64,000 nucleotides of DNA from the NCBI GenBank assembly GCA_030062745.1, contig CP099849.1, positions 24,850,144 through 24,914,143 on the forward strand, in the 5' to 3' direction. Origin of the DNA: Capitulum mitella. Lineage: Eukaryota; Arthropoda; Thecostraca; Pollicipedomorpha; Pollicipedidae. The translations under genes and the position numbers were made by a program. Shown here one piece after another: positions 46,801 to 59,643 of this stretch; position 1 is the first letter of the stretch; every line of letters starts with the position of its first letter. The notes beneath the pieces were generated by a model. It did no database searches. It saw only the letters and a program-made list of their open reading frames with translations, and was not told the DNA's origin.

Positions 46801-47033
46801 CGTATCAGCGTCCTCTGCAATGGAACTTTTAAGGACAGCCTTTGTGGAGACTGGCCACAACGTTTTGCATTGAACATCTCCCAAAACTCGTGTTGTTAGT
46901 TGATTATTGCATTGCAGACGTATTCTTCTTTTGTTTTTTATCTATATGTATCCGTAATAAAGGAAGAAAAGGCTTGAAACGGGAGCTGAACAGACCTCTG
47001 CTGCAATGCAGATCACCTCAGTGAAGAGATTCG
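43881..47033. other. DUOXA upstream region, right arm
   Basis: Counterpart of 26,361-29,605. It has the CpG-rich block with a GCG/GCC run (about 44,100-44,440), the GGGTCGGAAGAGC repeat cluster (44,815-45,075), then AT-rich sequence. No gene is recognised; frames that look long in one arm are shifted in the other. Confidence 0.5.
44476..44523. repeat. 20-bp-stem hairpin, right arm only
   Basis: TGACAACTGGCCAGGAAGCC is followed after 8 nt (AGTACACC) by its inverse with one mismatch, GGCTTCCTGACCAGTTGTCA. In the left arm the same place holds an unrelated stretch of about 110 bp (28,900-29,010) including the CATACATACATA repeat. Confidence 0.85.
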
Positions 47034-47287
47034 TGTTGACAGTTCGTCGCAGGACACGTTCCGTGACGACGGGTAGCCATGGTGACGGGTCCCGTGTCGA
47101 CAGGTCACTGAAGTGACGGGTCCTGTGTTGACAGATCGCCACTGTGACGGGTTCCGTGTTGACAGGTTGTTGCAGTGGCGTGTTGACAGGTCGCCGCGGC
47201 AACGGCTTGGTGTTGCCAGGCCGCCGCACTGACGGTTCCGCGTTGACAGATCGCCGTAGTGACGGGTTCCGTGTTGGCAGGTCGTCT
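47034..47287. repeat. About 31-bp minisatellite upstream of DUOXA
   Basis: Eight to nine units resembling GTTGACAGATCGCCACTGTG then ACGGGTTCC, one of them shortened, end 18 bp before the DUOXA ATG. Unit count and order match the left arm (26,105-26,360). The frame downstream of 47,144 is open into the gene, but the codon there is GTG and no in-frame ATG precedes 47,306, so I keep the family-typical MKGWF start. Confidence 0.8.
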
Positions 47288-47305
47288 CCTTGCCCGTCCG
47301 CCGTC

Positions 47306-48516
47306 ATGAAGGGCTGGTTTGACGCATTTCGTACGGACGGCGGTCCCACGCTGTACCATCAGAGCAACCGCACCTCAGTTCACGGGGACTCGGCCATCAT
47401 TCTCATCTCCGTCATCTTCGTCACCGTGATGGTCGCTTTTCTGCTCATCTTCCCCGGCGTCCGCAGCCAGGTCAGTGGCCTCCAGTCTCTGTGTCCATCC
47501 TGCTCTCGTAATGGTTTTGCATCCCTTCATTCCATTGCAAAGCACACAAATATTAATCGACCCAGCTTTATCCTGGTTGCTTATTCAGACACAACCACTC
47601 ATTCCCGTTATCTGTTGAACAAAGCGTTGTTCACTGACATGCCATTTCCAACATTTGTATCAGGCTTCAGTTAACGTACGAGCTACCGGCAATGGCGTGC
47701 GCCGGATTCATGCGTCTTTGTCACGTTGTGACGGCCCGCTTTGCTCTCGATTCCAGAGGTTCACAACGTTTGCCTGCGTCGCTCTCAGTCTCTTCACCGG
47801 TCTCGCCATTACCCGTGAGTACTGCTGTCCGGGATGGCAAACGTGGTACGCCGCGATTTCCTTTTTCAACATTTTTTTTAGTACGTTTTAATGCGGCGAG
47901 CGTAAGGCATGAAAGTTGAGACGGGCCGTATCGTTTCGCATGCGGTCTTCGAAAATCTTGAGCGCGAAAGCTTCCGTAATGTTCATTAGACGCGCGTAGA
48001 CTCCTGAGAATCATCAAACCACCCACAGCGGGTTCACACGTAACACGCGGTCGTCTGAAATAAATCTACCCCGAAATCGACAAGGGCCGTCCAATGCCAC
48101 CTGTGTTCGCAGCCGTGGCGTGTTCGGCCGCCCGGCCGCCAAATTACCGGCCGCAGACGAGCGGAAGCGGGCTCGGTGGAGCTGCACCAATGTGGGTCAG
48201 GGTGGGTGATTAGGGGAGGCTGTCTGCTCCCACCGGTGCAGCACGAGATGGTAGGAAAAGTGTTCTCCCGCGCTACGTCAGCTCGAGGCGGCGACGGTGG
48301 GGCCGGTCGTCTGATGACGGCGCGTTGGCGGGGAGGCTGCCAGCCCTGCGGCGGTATGGGACGAGATTTCTTCTCACCGACTCATTGCCATGGTACGGGT
48401 GTCTCTGAGCCCTTGCCGTGACGCGGAAAGCAGCGTCTGCTCATGACGCGAAAACGCAGCGCATGGGACTGCCCTGTGACGCCCGTTATACAAAAGCACG
48501 TGTCTGTGTGTCCGCG

Positions 48517-48562
<46 letters not shown>

Positions 48563-51500
48563 GTATATTTGGATGTATATCGTGTATCTGTATACGCAGA
48601 ACTGGCAGGTCAAACGATGAACTGTGCCGGTTTCCCCAAGTCTGCTGTGATGGCGGACCGCCGTGTCGGAGAACCAAAATGGTTCCACTGCTCGGAGCGG
48701 TATAAGGGATTTCGTCCTTGGCATAACTGATGCAGAGTTCAGTGCATGCCCTCGCATATTTTTTTGTGTGAATGCTGACTCTGGGAAGCTCTAAATAATG
48801 GTGGCCCCAAGGAACCAAGAAAGGCTGGAACCTCCTTTAATGCTGTGCAGTTAGAGCAGGGAGGGAGGTACTAATTATTCGTCATGCCAGGCAATGGATT
48901 ATTTGAGCTCGATACACGGCCTTGGCTTACATCGCTGTTCCGAGAAGACCAGCGCTTGCTGGGTCGTTCTGCACATTGAAAGCCAATGAACTGCCGCCGG
49001 GCAATCCCCAGAAGGCGGTTCTGGGTACTGAAGTGGTGTTTCTATCATTATTTATTTAATCAACGCCTTTCTGTTGCCGCCAACAGTTGGCGCCACCGGC
49101 TCCGACTGGCAGTCAGGCTCCGTCCAGATCAACACCTTCTACCGCGCCTTCTCGTCGGAACGCCTGCAGGCAGAGCTGGGGGCCCACATCGGGCTCAATC
49201 ACGCCAACATCACGCTCACCGGTTAGATAATGAGCAGTGGGAGAACGCTCTGTTTTTTTCTTCTCTTTGGTGATGCATGAGAATAATTTCGTCCTCTTTG
49301 CACGTGCAGGTATCCTCCCGATCGGCTAACTGATGTGTACGCGCATCATGTGATCGTGCCTTAGCATATATGTTCTGTAACGCGCGGCCCTCCCCTGCAT
49401 TCGCCGGCGCCGCTGTTCCCTTCGTGAGTGACCGCCATTCCCTGGCCTCACCTGGGCCCCATGGTTCCCAGCGGTGCCGTCGGTGAAGCACCACAGGGAC
49501 GTGGCCCTCAACGAGCGCTTCCGCTGGGTGAAGCCGATGCAGATGAGAAACGAGTACCGAGCGGCACTTGTCAAAGGTGAGCAGCATCACTGCCTCAAGT
49601 GTGTGCATACAAGCGCGGATCGCCACACGATTGGGCTACTGCTTTGAGCGATGACACTGTCATCTCTCATATGTGGCAACGACGTGTGCAGACATGTTGC
49701 ATGGCAAATACATTGCCACGAAATGCATAAGAATACAGTTAGACGGCTTGTGAACCTGATTTAGCTTGACTGAGTTGCATTAACAGTCTGGTGTATACCG
49801 CTATACCCCTCGTCTTTTCGAATGGTTTCCCGACCTTATGACCTTCTATGATACCCCGTGAAAATCAGGTCTTTCCGCTAGTTTCTTCGCTGAGACGGAG
49901 CCGCTCAGTTGCTCGTGCCTGACACGGTGCGTCTCGCTCGAAGGTCTGCCCTATCCGATACTGACCGTGGCCGAGTACCTGAGCGCCAACTCTGAGGGCT
50001 TCGCCTGGGGCAGAAAGCTGAGGTCGGCTGGCTACTACACTAGCATCGTCATCTGGTGAGATCCCAGCGTGCCTCGTGATATTCTCGACCGGCGAGATAT
50101 CGGCTTGTTTGACAAGACCCCTGCTGTCACTTGGTGATGTTGTGAAATCCCAGTTCATCTAATGACATTCTCGTTGATCTGGCGACATTCAAAGCTGAAC
50201 TCTTCTGGTGAAATCACGGCTTATCTGGTGAAAACCCGACTCCGGTAGAGAGATCCCGGCTGGTTTGGTGGCGCCCCGGTTCACATGGTGAGACATCTAA
50301 GAGGAACTGCTGAGATATAAGCTGAAGTATCGGCATTGTAAAAGCGGCAATCCGACATAAATATTTCGCACAACGTGAACGAACACGTCTGTCATATTCT
50401 CGCCGGGTCTTTTCCAAACATAAACAGCTGTGCTGTCAACAAGCAAAAAATATCACAAGCGGCACATCCACCGTTGAACGAACTCCTCCGTTCAACGGGT
50501 GTCCTGAGGCGAACATCTGTCGTACAGGACGTCATTCGCGAGCTGGCTGCTGATGAACCTGCTACTGCTGACCGTACCCCGCTACGGCGCCTACCTGATG
50601 GTCATCACCGGCGCCATCATGTGCTTCGCCTGTATGCTGTACTCGTGGCTGAAACCCAGCCAGGCGCTGGCCGTCCGGCTGGGGGACGCTGTACTCAAGA
50701 TCGACCTCGGCTGGCAGTTTTACCTGGTGCTGCTGGCAGGTGAGCCCTCAGGATCGACCTCGGCTGGCAGATCTACCTCGTGTTGATGGCAAGTGATGCC
50801 TCTGGGTCCGTCTCCGTAATACGGTGACCTCAACGGTGCAATGTGACTATCCTCAAAGAGCCCAACCTCTATAGAGCTTGACCACATTTCACCTTCGGCG
50901 ATACAAAATTCTGAAAAACGTGTTGTTTCCGTTGCAGGCATTTTCTGCATGCTGACTGGTCTGATAGCATCCGTAGTGGATCTGGTGCATCCGCACACGT
51001 TTTCGACCATCCTGGAAGTGGACTTCGGAACTCCGTACGACAGACATATGCTGATCGTGGAGTCGGACGAGTCTAGGAAGCGGCCCACCCTGAAGATTCC
51101 CAAACTGGAGGAGCCCATCACGGCTGGCATCGAGGCCACGACCAAGCTCATCCGGTCAGTAATGGCAGTAACTGCCGTTGTACATTTCTCAGCTTGTGTG
51201 TTCAGTAACTTGTGGCGATTTCTCAGAATGACGCCACGGTTTAGCATGATGTGTTTATCAAGTGAAGGCCTGTCATGATAAAATGCGATGCCAGACATTA
51301 ACTAGATTTATGAACGTACGTCGCCTTTAATGACATCTAACCTGAATGATAGAATTCCACCTTATGACTGGGACAATGGGCAGTTATTTTATTTCTACAA
51401 ATGATATTCGAATGGTATATTAGCATGAACACAAATCGATTAAATCATGACATTTTGTTTTCAGACTGTTGCTTCGTTTAAAAATGCGTGAACGTATGCA

Positions 51501-52553
51501 TTAAATAAATGGGCGAAATGCATGTGACAAAAGATTCTCTATTAGGTTGGATAAACATAACTGCCTGCAGCAGCCCAAACCCGATTTTTTCTAAAATCTT
51601 TTTAAAATCTGTCCATCCGTCGACGAGTCAGCAATCGGCGCCCTCTCTGACGTGATCGGTGTCTGCCCGGCAGGCGACTATCGAAGCGTGGCAAAGAGGA
51701 CAGCAGCACGGACCCGCGCGGCGGCGCTGACAACGTGGCGTTCGAGATGGAGGCGCCGCGCGCGCCGCTCACCGGTCGGCCCAGCGCGCGCGCCGACTCG
51801 CGCCGCTCGGGCGGCCGGCCGCGCCTGCTCGAGCTGCCGCAGACCAGCCTCGAGCGGGCGCCGGCGCCGCTCGAGCGCACCGACTCGCGCCACTCGGCCG
51901 CCTCGTCGCTGTCGGCCGGCTCGAGCGCACGCGGCTCGCTGCCGGACGCCGAGCCGGCCAGCTTCCAGGAGCAGTTCAAGCGGATTCGTCGCGCCGAGTC
52001 GCGCCGCGGCTCGAGCCAGTCGGCCGACTCGAGCAGCTCGTCCGGCTGCGGCCTGTTCCGGCGCGACTCGAGCCGCTGCAGCGGCAACCTGCTCTCCGTG
52101 CCGGTCGAGAGCTGTCCGGCCGGCGGCGACGCGCTGCACCCGCCGCTGGAGAAGCGCGACTCGCGCTCCTCCAACATCATCGTGTTCCACACACAGGACG
52201 CGCGCGGCCAGCTCACCAGGTGAGCGCCGGCGCCGGCGAGGCGGGCGTGGTCGGAACATACAAGCGAGCCAAAGCGCTGTGTTTTATGCATGAAAGTCAG
52301 TGTTTGCTTGGTGGCTGCTTCAGGCTTAGATCGCTTTCGGTTCTTCGGGTCTGACAACTAATTTCATGTTGAATATTTGTATTTGCCTTTGGTTTTGTTG
52401 TGATAGCTGTAATACGCTCTTTTATTGCTGTAGGTGTCGCGTCTCCTGCATAGATTCATCTCGCCGACTTTACTCTGCTGCGAAAATTGCTGACGAAACT
52501 CTTGTTATCTTTACAGGCGGCAGTCCTCCGACAGAGCTTCGCTGGACGCCTAG
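47306..52553 (+). CDS. mol (DUOXA): DUOX maturation factor, right-arm copy
   Basis: Nine exons in GT-AG order: 47306-47470, 47757-47814, 49087-49221, 49472-49576, 49944-50055, 50528-50739, 50938-51154, 51674-52219, 52517-52553. They total 1,587 nt and encode 528 residues plus stop. Exon lengths and phases are identical to the left-arm copy. Relative to that copy the protein differs at L42M, T64A, F132L, E139V and E244G; the 162-residue stretch of the Arg/Ser-rich tail compared is identical. Positions 132 and 139 fall in the loop motif FNERFxWE, which as I recall is also present in Drosophila moladietz, so the left copy keeps the family residues and this one has LNERFRWV. There are five predicted membrane spans, an extracellular N-terminus with NRT at 21, and NITLTG in the large loop. 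Role as for the left copy: ER exit and activation of dual oxidase. It is an allele or a paralogue depending on how the inverted duplication is read. Confidence 0.92.
48519..48560. repeat. (AT)n microsatellite in DUOXA intron 2
   Basis: A run of about 21 AT dinucleotides. The matching left-arm intron has only TACGTATATAGCC-type sequence followed by CA-rich repeats (about 24,850-24,890), so the expansion is arm-specific. Confidence 0.9.
50056..50300 (+). repeat. Donor-like repeats in DUOXA intron 5
   Basis: After the true junction (ATCTG then GTGAGATCCC) come several decayed copies: TCTGGTGAAATCACGG, ATCTGGTGAAAACCCG, TTTGGTGGCGCCCCGG and ACATGGTGAGAC. These are candidate cryptic 5' splice sites. 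Unit number and sequence differ from the left arm. Confidence 0.55.
50699..50804 (+). repeat. 53-bp tandem duplication across exon 6 donor
   Basis: GATCGACCTCGGCTGGCAG starts at 50,699 and again at 50,752. The unit carries the last 41 exon bases and the first 12 intron bases; the true donor GT is at 50,740 and the duplicate GT at 50,793, exactly 53 bp on. In frame the duplicate would read DLGWQIYLVLMA, clearly related to DLGWQFYLVLLA. Confidence 0.85.
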
Positions 52554-55500
52554 ACCAGACTACGGAAGCTCTCTTGTACCAAATCGGTGCATCCTAGGTT
52601 GTCATCGACTGTAATGTGGGGCATTGGCCGGGTACGATACGGTGAAGTACATTTTGTATGGGACATGCTGCATATGTAGTCATCGAAGCATCAAGGATGT
52701 ATGGTGTGTGGTTCTTCACAGAGTTTGTGCTATCTCGCTTTGCCGATTCTGTTGTCGATAGCGTTTGGATGGATATTTGTTTTGTAGTGTATTTATCTTT
52801 TGCTCTTGCGGTATTCATCTTGTGTGCAATACACGCTGTGCTGCAAACATTGCGCAGAGTTTGTATATGCGTGGAGTGGTTGTCTACGTGCAAAATATGT
52901 GGCCAACTCAGTGGTCCAGCTAGATAATCAAAGTTACACGGGTAGTGCACACGTGCAACACAACATGGGCTAAAAGCTTCACTTTGACCTGCGGACAAGA
53001 AATATTGAAAACTAAGCGACAGGAAGATTCCACGGGAAAATTATCAAAGCCAAATGGTCACGATTAAATTGCCAACACAAACGCACTGTTTAGCGAATTA
53101 AAGTATTTTTCCATAACATCCGACCGGAGATTTACCACGATGGTGTTTTAGAGTGCCGACTACAGAGAGCTTGTTGCAACGGAATCGAATCTGATCGTGC
53201 GATTCCAGGTAACACCTGATTTGGTGACGGAAATTTGCCGTGTCCTCAAGGAACCGACGTGACCGTGTGACCACCAGCATGACTCTACATCAACCAGTTG
53301 CCAAGTGACCCGCAGCCCAAACAGTGAGCGTCCAAGTGACTCGAACCAGTGTTGCCGGCACGGGGGGACCAGCGCTCCCTGAAACAGGCTACCGGTCACA
53401 ATGAGCATGCACCGTGCAAGTGGCCGCGTAATCATTTAAGTACTTGCTTTTGACTTATAAATCCATTGGCCATCGTGTGACTCTGCCATGCGTACATGGT
53501 ACAATGATGTATGTGCCGCTTGTAACCACGTAATCGTAGCTCTGCAACAGTCACTTTCTCCCTATCCTGATTTTCACCGAATCTACTTTTGGCTCTTATT
53601 AGTCCACTTGAAGCACTGTCAAGGTTCCTTCGTGTTTCGAGTGTGCTGCTCTTTGTTTATGGACATATGTCCTTTATCTATTGAGTTACTCGATGACATT
53701 TTCTTTAACTTCTTTACCCCTGGTGTTGGTTGGGCGTACTAAAGCTTCAGATCCGCTCCGTACTTGGCGAGCGCATCGTCCTTGAGAGCTTTGGTTGAAC
53801 TCTCTAACGTCTTCGCCTCTTGGGTAGCCCTCTTTAGAGACGGAACGGTGCAGCTGATGATGATGGTGATGAAGCGATGCAGTCTTAATCCAAAATGAAA
53901 GTCAGTGCATAAAGGAAACAGGAGCTTGCCAACACACCAGAAGCCGCTCGTCTGGTTCCGGACTTCGTCAAAGTGTACCCACCTCATAGGTACCAAAACC
54001 CAAATGACAACTACGAACACTCTGTCGCACTAACCAGGGTAGAACGGTGCGTTCCCCGGCCTCGGTTAGTACACGACCCCGACTGCGTTATTTAACATGT
54101 TTTGATTCCATACTGTTATTTGGTTATTTATCGTGGCAATTTCCTTCGCCGGATACGACGTTTCGACCTGATCTGACGCATGGTGCTGAGGCGCTGTGAC
54201 TGGTTTGTGTCATAGCTCTGAAAAAGGCACAAAGGTCGCCATTGCCAGCGTATACTTGTTTAGATACAGCTGATGTCGTCTTGTGAGACGGTGCTTGCGC
54301 ATCGTTGGGTGTAAAATTAGTGCGATAATTAACACTGAACGAGATGCAACATTCCCACATTGTGTGGCATATAAAGCTGGAGGGATAAAGGAATAATGGT
54401 CTTTTACGGCTTTACGCTTAAAGATACAAAGGATCAAGCCCATGACTTTGCGTTATGACTTTGCGTTTACGTTTAAGGGTCGGACGACCACGGTAGCCAT
54501 ATAATTATGACACATCCTATGGTGGGACTAATCAAAGCTAAGGCGCGAGACCAAATGAAAGCATGGAGCGGGATCATATCGCGCCTTAGAAAAGTTTCAG
54601 ATCCTCCATTAGATCAGTATGACCTAAAACCCTTGAACTGGCTCAACCCTCACATGATGACCAAAATCAGACCGCAACCTAACAAATGAGAACAAGCTCA
54701 GACGGCAGCGGAGGACCAGGACCGGACCGCAGCCGAGGACCAGGGCCGGACCGCGGCTCCAGCGGCGGGACCAGGTGTCGGTGCTGCGGTCCAGGACCGG
54801 GACGCGCTTCGTTACGCCCGTGGCCCGGCGCGACTCGCCTGCGCGCCTCCCGGCGGTCCGATGCTATCTCCCGTCCCGGCCTGACGCGTGCTCTGTCCTG
54901 CTCGCGCCGGCCGCCGAGCACGGCCGCCCGCGCACGGCCGCGGCGTGCACGGACCGTGGGAGCGGTGCGCAGCGAGAGGAGTCAACTGTCCGCGGCCGGC
55001 CCGACGCGGGCAGGAGAGAGATAACACGCAGACGCGGCTGGTAGACTGGCAACGCACGCACGCGGCCGACACACAGACAGGCGCGCTCACAGGCGGCTGG
55101 CACGCGGGCGGACCGTTATCGGCGTGGGAGGGCGAGGAGACGCTGCAGCAGATAGCCTGTTCGGAACACGCCGGAGCACGGCCTCCCCCCCTCCCGTCCC
55201 GCGGCGGAAGTGACTGAGGTCCGGCCCGGCCACCCTGACCAGTGGACGGCATCTCCAGCTGGGAGTGGGTCGGCTCCGCCTGCGTCTGGGCCTGAGCCCG
55301 CTGGCAGACCGGGTCCGGAGCACCACTGGACAATGCCCCGAGACAAGAGGTCGCAGGCCACAGGCCTCGCCATGAATTTCCTGACGTCTCAATGTGAATA
55401 TGAATGTGAATATTCTGATCGCGGGCTGACTTGCAGGCAAGTTATGGGCGTTCCGTGTGGTCATAGGTGCCTGAGAGCCGGGCGGACCATGTCAGCAGCA

Positions 55501-57671
55501 GATCAGAAGCCCTCGTTTGAGCTATTAGGTAGTGGCCACTAGGCATGCAGGCCCTGCACGCGTGCACAACGCTGCACAGTGGGCTCCGATTGGAGCGGAC
55601 ACTGGTCCATTCGTGCTTATCGTCACAGAAATTTGGGGAAAATTAGTCCAGCCAACAAGCGGCACGTGTGGCAAGTCTTGCCACAGGTATGTCCGCTCCC
55701 GAAATGAAAATCAAGGTTGACATTGAAAGACTTGCGCGTCCCCGTTTAAGCGACAGGCAAGTGGGAGGTTGCCAACCTAACTAATGCCTGTATCTCGTAA
55801 ACACGGCAATACGTTGTTGGTCCGGATGTGACAGCATTTGTGGAAAGTCGCACGAACAAGTCCAAGTACGCTCTTGATCCAATCTCTGTTCCTATATGTG
55901 CTCGGTGTGTCGCCATTAGCGGGGCCCAGGCAAAGTGTTCACCTCATGCAGTTCTTGGCCGGGCATTGCGATCCATTTTTTTGGCGAATAAAGAACGCGA
56001 GACCACAATGGCTTGCAATAGTGCTCCAGCCGGACATAAAAACTGGTTGCTAGATACTTTACACCGGCGTCGTTCAGTTCAGCTCAAACTTTCCTTCTAA
56101 ACGTCCAGCTACGAAGCGTAACCAGAGATACGTAGATCCGGCCGTCTGTGGTGAGTCACGTCGCCGGCAGTCCGACGCTGTGCCGAGGCTCCTGAGCACC
56201 CGCCGCCGGGGTACACGGGGGCGTCCAGGCGTCGTTCGGCCTGCCGGCCGAGCCCCTCAGCAGCTGTCAGCAGCTGTCGCTTTGGCAGCGGGAGGTAAAT
56301 TTCGCCTCGGGCGTGCTCGCGTGAGGTGATGACCAGGAAAAACAGCTGGCGCCACGCCTCGCTGTGTGACGCGCAGACGATTGGACCGTGCGGACTGGTT
56401 TCCCGACTCGCGGTCTTGGATGCCGGGCTTGTGGCGACAGTATCGTGTTTACCAGAAGCCGTAGCGCAGACCATATCGCAGGGCTGGTCAAACAAACTTA
56501 CATCAATGCCAGAACTGAGTAGAACTTTAGCAGTTCTGGTGCGGTAAGCAAAAATAAACATAACCATGCAGCATTAACATTCCCAGTTTCTGGCTTACAG
56601 CAAGCTGTCACTGTCATCCGCTATTTTCATACGATCACTGCCGCTTTCATTTCGTTATTTTAGATTCGAAAAATGCTGTGGCGGAGCTACAGAGCCTTTA
56701 ACAGGAACAACAACCTCTGTTCAGTCACCTCATTGTTGAACCTGGCCGCCGGAAGACAAGAATGGGCGGACAAATGAAATTCCTTTCCCGTCAATTTACG
56801 GCCTGTCTGCCGCAGGAACCCACACGACTCGGAATGGCCCCGCCATCTCGCGTCGTGCCAGCGCGAGCTCGGCAGACGAACGGTGTCAACGGCCCTCTCC
56901 GTCGCCGCCCCGTCCAATATTCAATCATTATCGATTAAGCGCCGCGGGACACGTTTGGCCGCGCCGTCGTCAAATGTCTCGGAGAATTTGGCGTGCATTT
57001 TAACGAGCCGGGGGCGGCGACCGAGCCCGTTAGACTGAGCGGTCCCATATTGCGGCTGATGGAGGGGTGAGAGCGTCACGACTTGCCGCGGAGAGTAGGT
57101 GCGGGGTTCCGAGGAGGCGGACTGGAGCGAGGCCTCGAGAACGGGACACGCGGCAGAGAAACGCCTCGGGGCATTTTTTTGGGTCTGAAGGGAGATCTCA
57201 CTGAAGGGAGATCTGAAGGGAGGACCTGAGGAAGAGGAGTGCCGCATCCGAGGCGGCGAGAAACAGACCGGTGGTGGCGCTGAGAGGACAATCCTCGAGG
57301 AGGACTCGACGAGGAGTGACGGGGAAATACGCGGCCGCGGAGACGGCCTGAGGGAGGACCTAGAGAGGATGAGCCAGTGTAGATCGACTAACCTGGTGAG
57401 AAGCAGGGCTGGGAGGCCTAACGTAGGTGGCCGGACGGTGCCGTCTTACCGACAGTCGGTGTAAAAAGATCCAAGTTGCCCGGTGTTTCCAAAGAAAATG
57501 TACCTGTTCGTGATTCATGGCGAAATGCGGCAGCGACACCGTGACTCACTAAATTTATCGCATCCTCAAGCTCTTGTACTGATCTCCATCTATCGTCATG
57601 TTATCTATGTCTATCTATGTCGATTTATCTCAAATCGGTTGGTGTCGTTTGCGAGCAATTAGAAAAAAAAT

Positions 57672-57833
57672 CCATAACCCATAATAACTGTAGGATGGAA
57701 ACCTCAGGTAACTGTCACAACCATATTCCAGTTATTCTGAGCCGGGCAGAACCGACTCCGATGATCCCACTGCCTACCGAGTATGCCGTCGGTGACATCT
57801 GGGATCCTAACTTACAGGGGCGCGATATTACTG
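57672..57833 (+). other. Near-invariant 162-bp block, possible exon
   Basis: Right-arm partner of 12,863-13,024, with one difference in 162 bp. The plus strand is open through METSGNCHNHIPVILSRAE, PTPMIPLPTEYAVGDIWD and PNLQGRDI, the same frame as in the left arm. It lies about 5.1 kb downstream of the DUOXA stop and in the same orientation. Coding exon and regulatory element are both possible. Confidence 0.4.
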
Positions 57834-59537
57834 TTGACATGCAGTGGTGTCTTCTTTACCCATAGCCCCACCCAAAGTAATTTGTGTAAATCGCCACAGG
57901 AATTCAATGCACGCCATTGACGTGGTGCTGCGAGGTTAACGAAAGTAATAAAATTATCCTTTTAAGTTCTGCAGACATGAGTACATAACTCACTGCCAAT
58001 TCGATTTTTGAAGATTTCATGCACTTCAAGCGTTCAGTCCGTGTTGATGGAGTGTGCAGTGCAGGCCTTAAACCGACCAAATAGCCAGCTGCCCTTGGAA
58101 TTTCCGTTTCTGCAAACCTCCAGAGATATTTTTTTGATAAACGTCTAGAAAGTTGACGCAGCAGCAAAGTGTGACCCTTTGCCGATCCGCTTTACCGAAG
58201 TTTCTGGTTAGCCGCGGCTTTGTTCCGTACTGCGCAGAATTGGGCCTGGCGCATTGTAATTGGTTAGAAGGAAACGTACAATGTCGCATCCCGACCCCAG
58301 ACGACCATTGACAAAGTCAACAATGGCAGCCAGGGGACATTTCTGAATTTTCCGATCCTTCCTTGAAAACGGCGGGAACGAGGCTTACCTCATTTACACG
58401 CAACAAACACTGAAAAAGAGACCACCTGTCGTACCGTCGGTGGACGGGAAGGAGAATTCAGGAAATTTCCTTGGCAGGATGGTGTGCATTTTGGTAATGG
58501 ATAGTGGACTAACTACATTGTGGATTGACACGACCTGCAAGTCTTGCCGACATTTGATCGGACTTATCTTCTGCCCTCCAAGTTTTCGTCATAAAACGGG
58601 GGATTCTTTCTCGTTCCGGTGTTCCTTATAAAAATAGAACTATACATTTCCAACAAACTGGGGCTGGTGACGCTACACCATTGCGACATTTGAACTTACC
58701 CTCAGGGTTCACATCCGCTGATGACGTTAATGTATCACAATGTTTATGACGTCATCAGGAAAGCCATTTTCGTCTTTTGTTTACGTCCCTCTTTCGCTCG
58801 ACATTCGTGGAATGTTGCACGACGACCACGTTTTAATATGTAGACATGTACAACTACACTAACTACATTATATCGTTGTGCATTACATAAACGATGAAGC
58901 AATCACTACAGTGTTCTTTTCATCTGCAAGCATACTTCCAACGCGCAGTGAAACAAGATATCATGACGTAAAGCTTTAAAAATTCACTTCGTGCACGTTA
59001 GTTCACTTACACCCTTAGCGCCTGCAGTTAAATGGAGCTAGACTATCCTTTCACAAATAACAGCAACGTAATGCAGGAAGTTCTTAACCTAATTCAGCAT
59101 TCCCGAAATTATTGCATTGCAATTTGAAGATTCGCAACTTCCTAAAGTCTGTTCACGACATTACGCGGGTCCCGAAACTTGGAGCAATCAGGCCTAAATA
59201 ACAAAGAGAAACAACGACTGCAGAGTTTTCTAACACGGTGTATAAAAGGAAGGAACTAAAACGGTTCATTTCTGTCCTTTCAGCATCACTTTCGTACACG
59301 CATTTCCAAACACAGTCCTTTTTTGCCATGTGTGTAATCCAGAGAGTCGGTTTCGGATGGTTCCACAAAAATCGTTACGTCATCGAGCCGACGGAATAAT
59401 GATTCAAACCGCAGCCAGTGCCAAGTGCTGGATCCAGCTTTCATGACATTCATGTGTGTTGTAATGAAAGACGTAGATACTCGATTATTGCATGAAATGT
59501 TAATGGTGGTATTGACATATACATACACACACACAAA

Positions 59538-59643
<106 letters not shown>

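Noticed and set aside
47144-47305. Open frame extending DUOXA upstream through the minisatellite
   Set aside because: The first codon of that frame is GTG, no in-frame ATG lies before 47,306, and the family start is MKGWFDAF.
58440-58631. 63-codon frame present in both arms (partner 12,058-12,249)
   Set aside because: It begins with GTG, and most differences between arms change the amino acid, which is not the pattern of a constrained protein.
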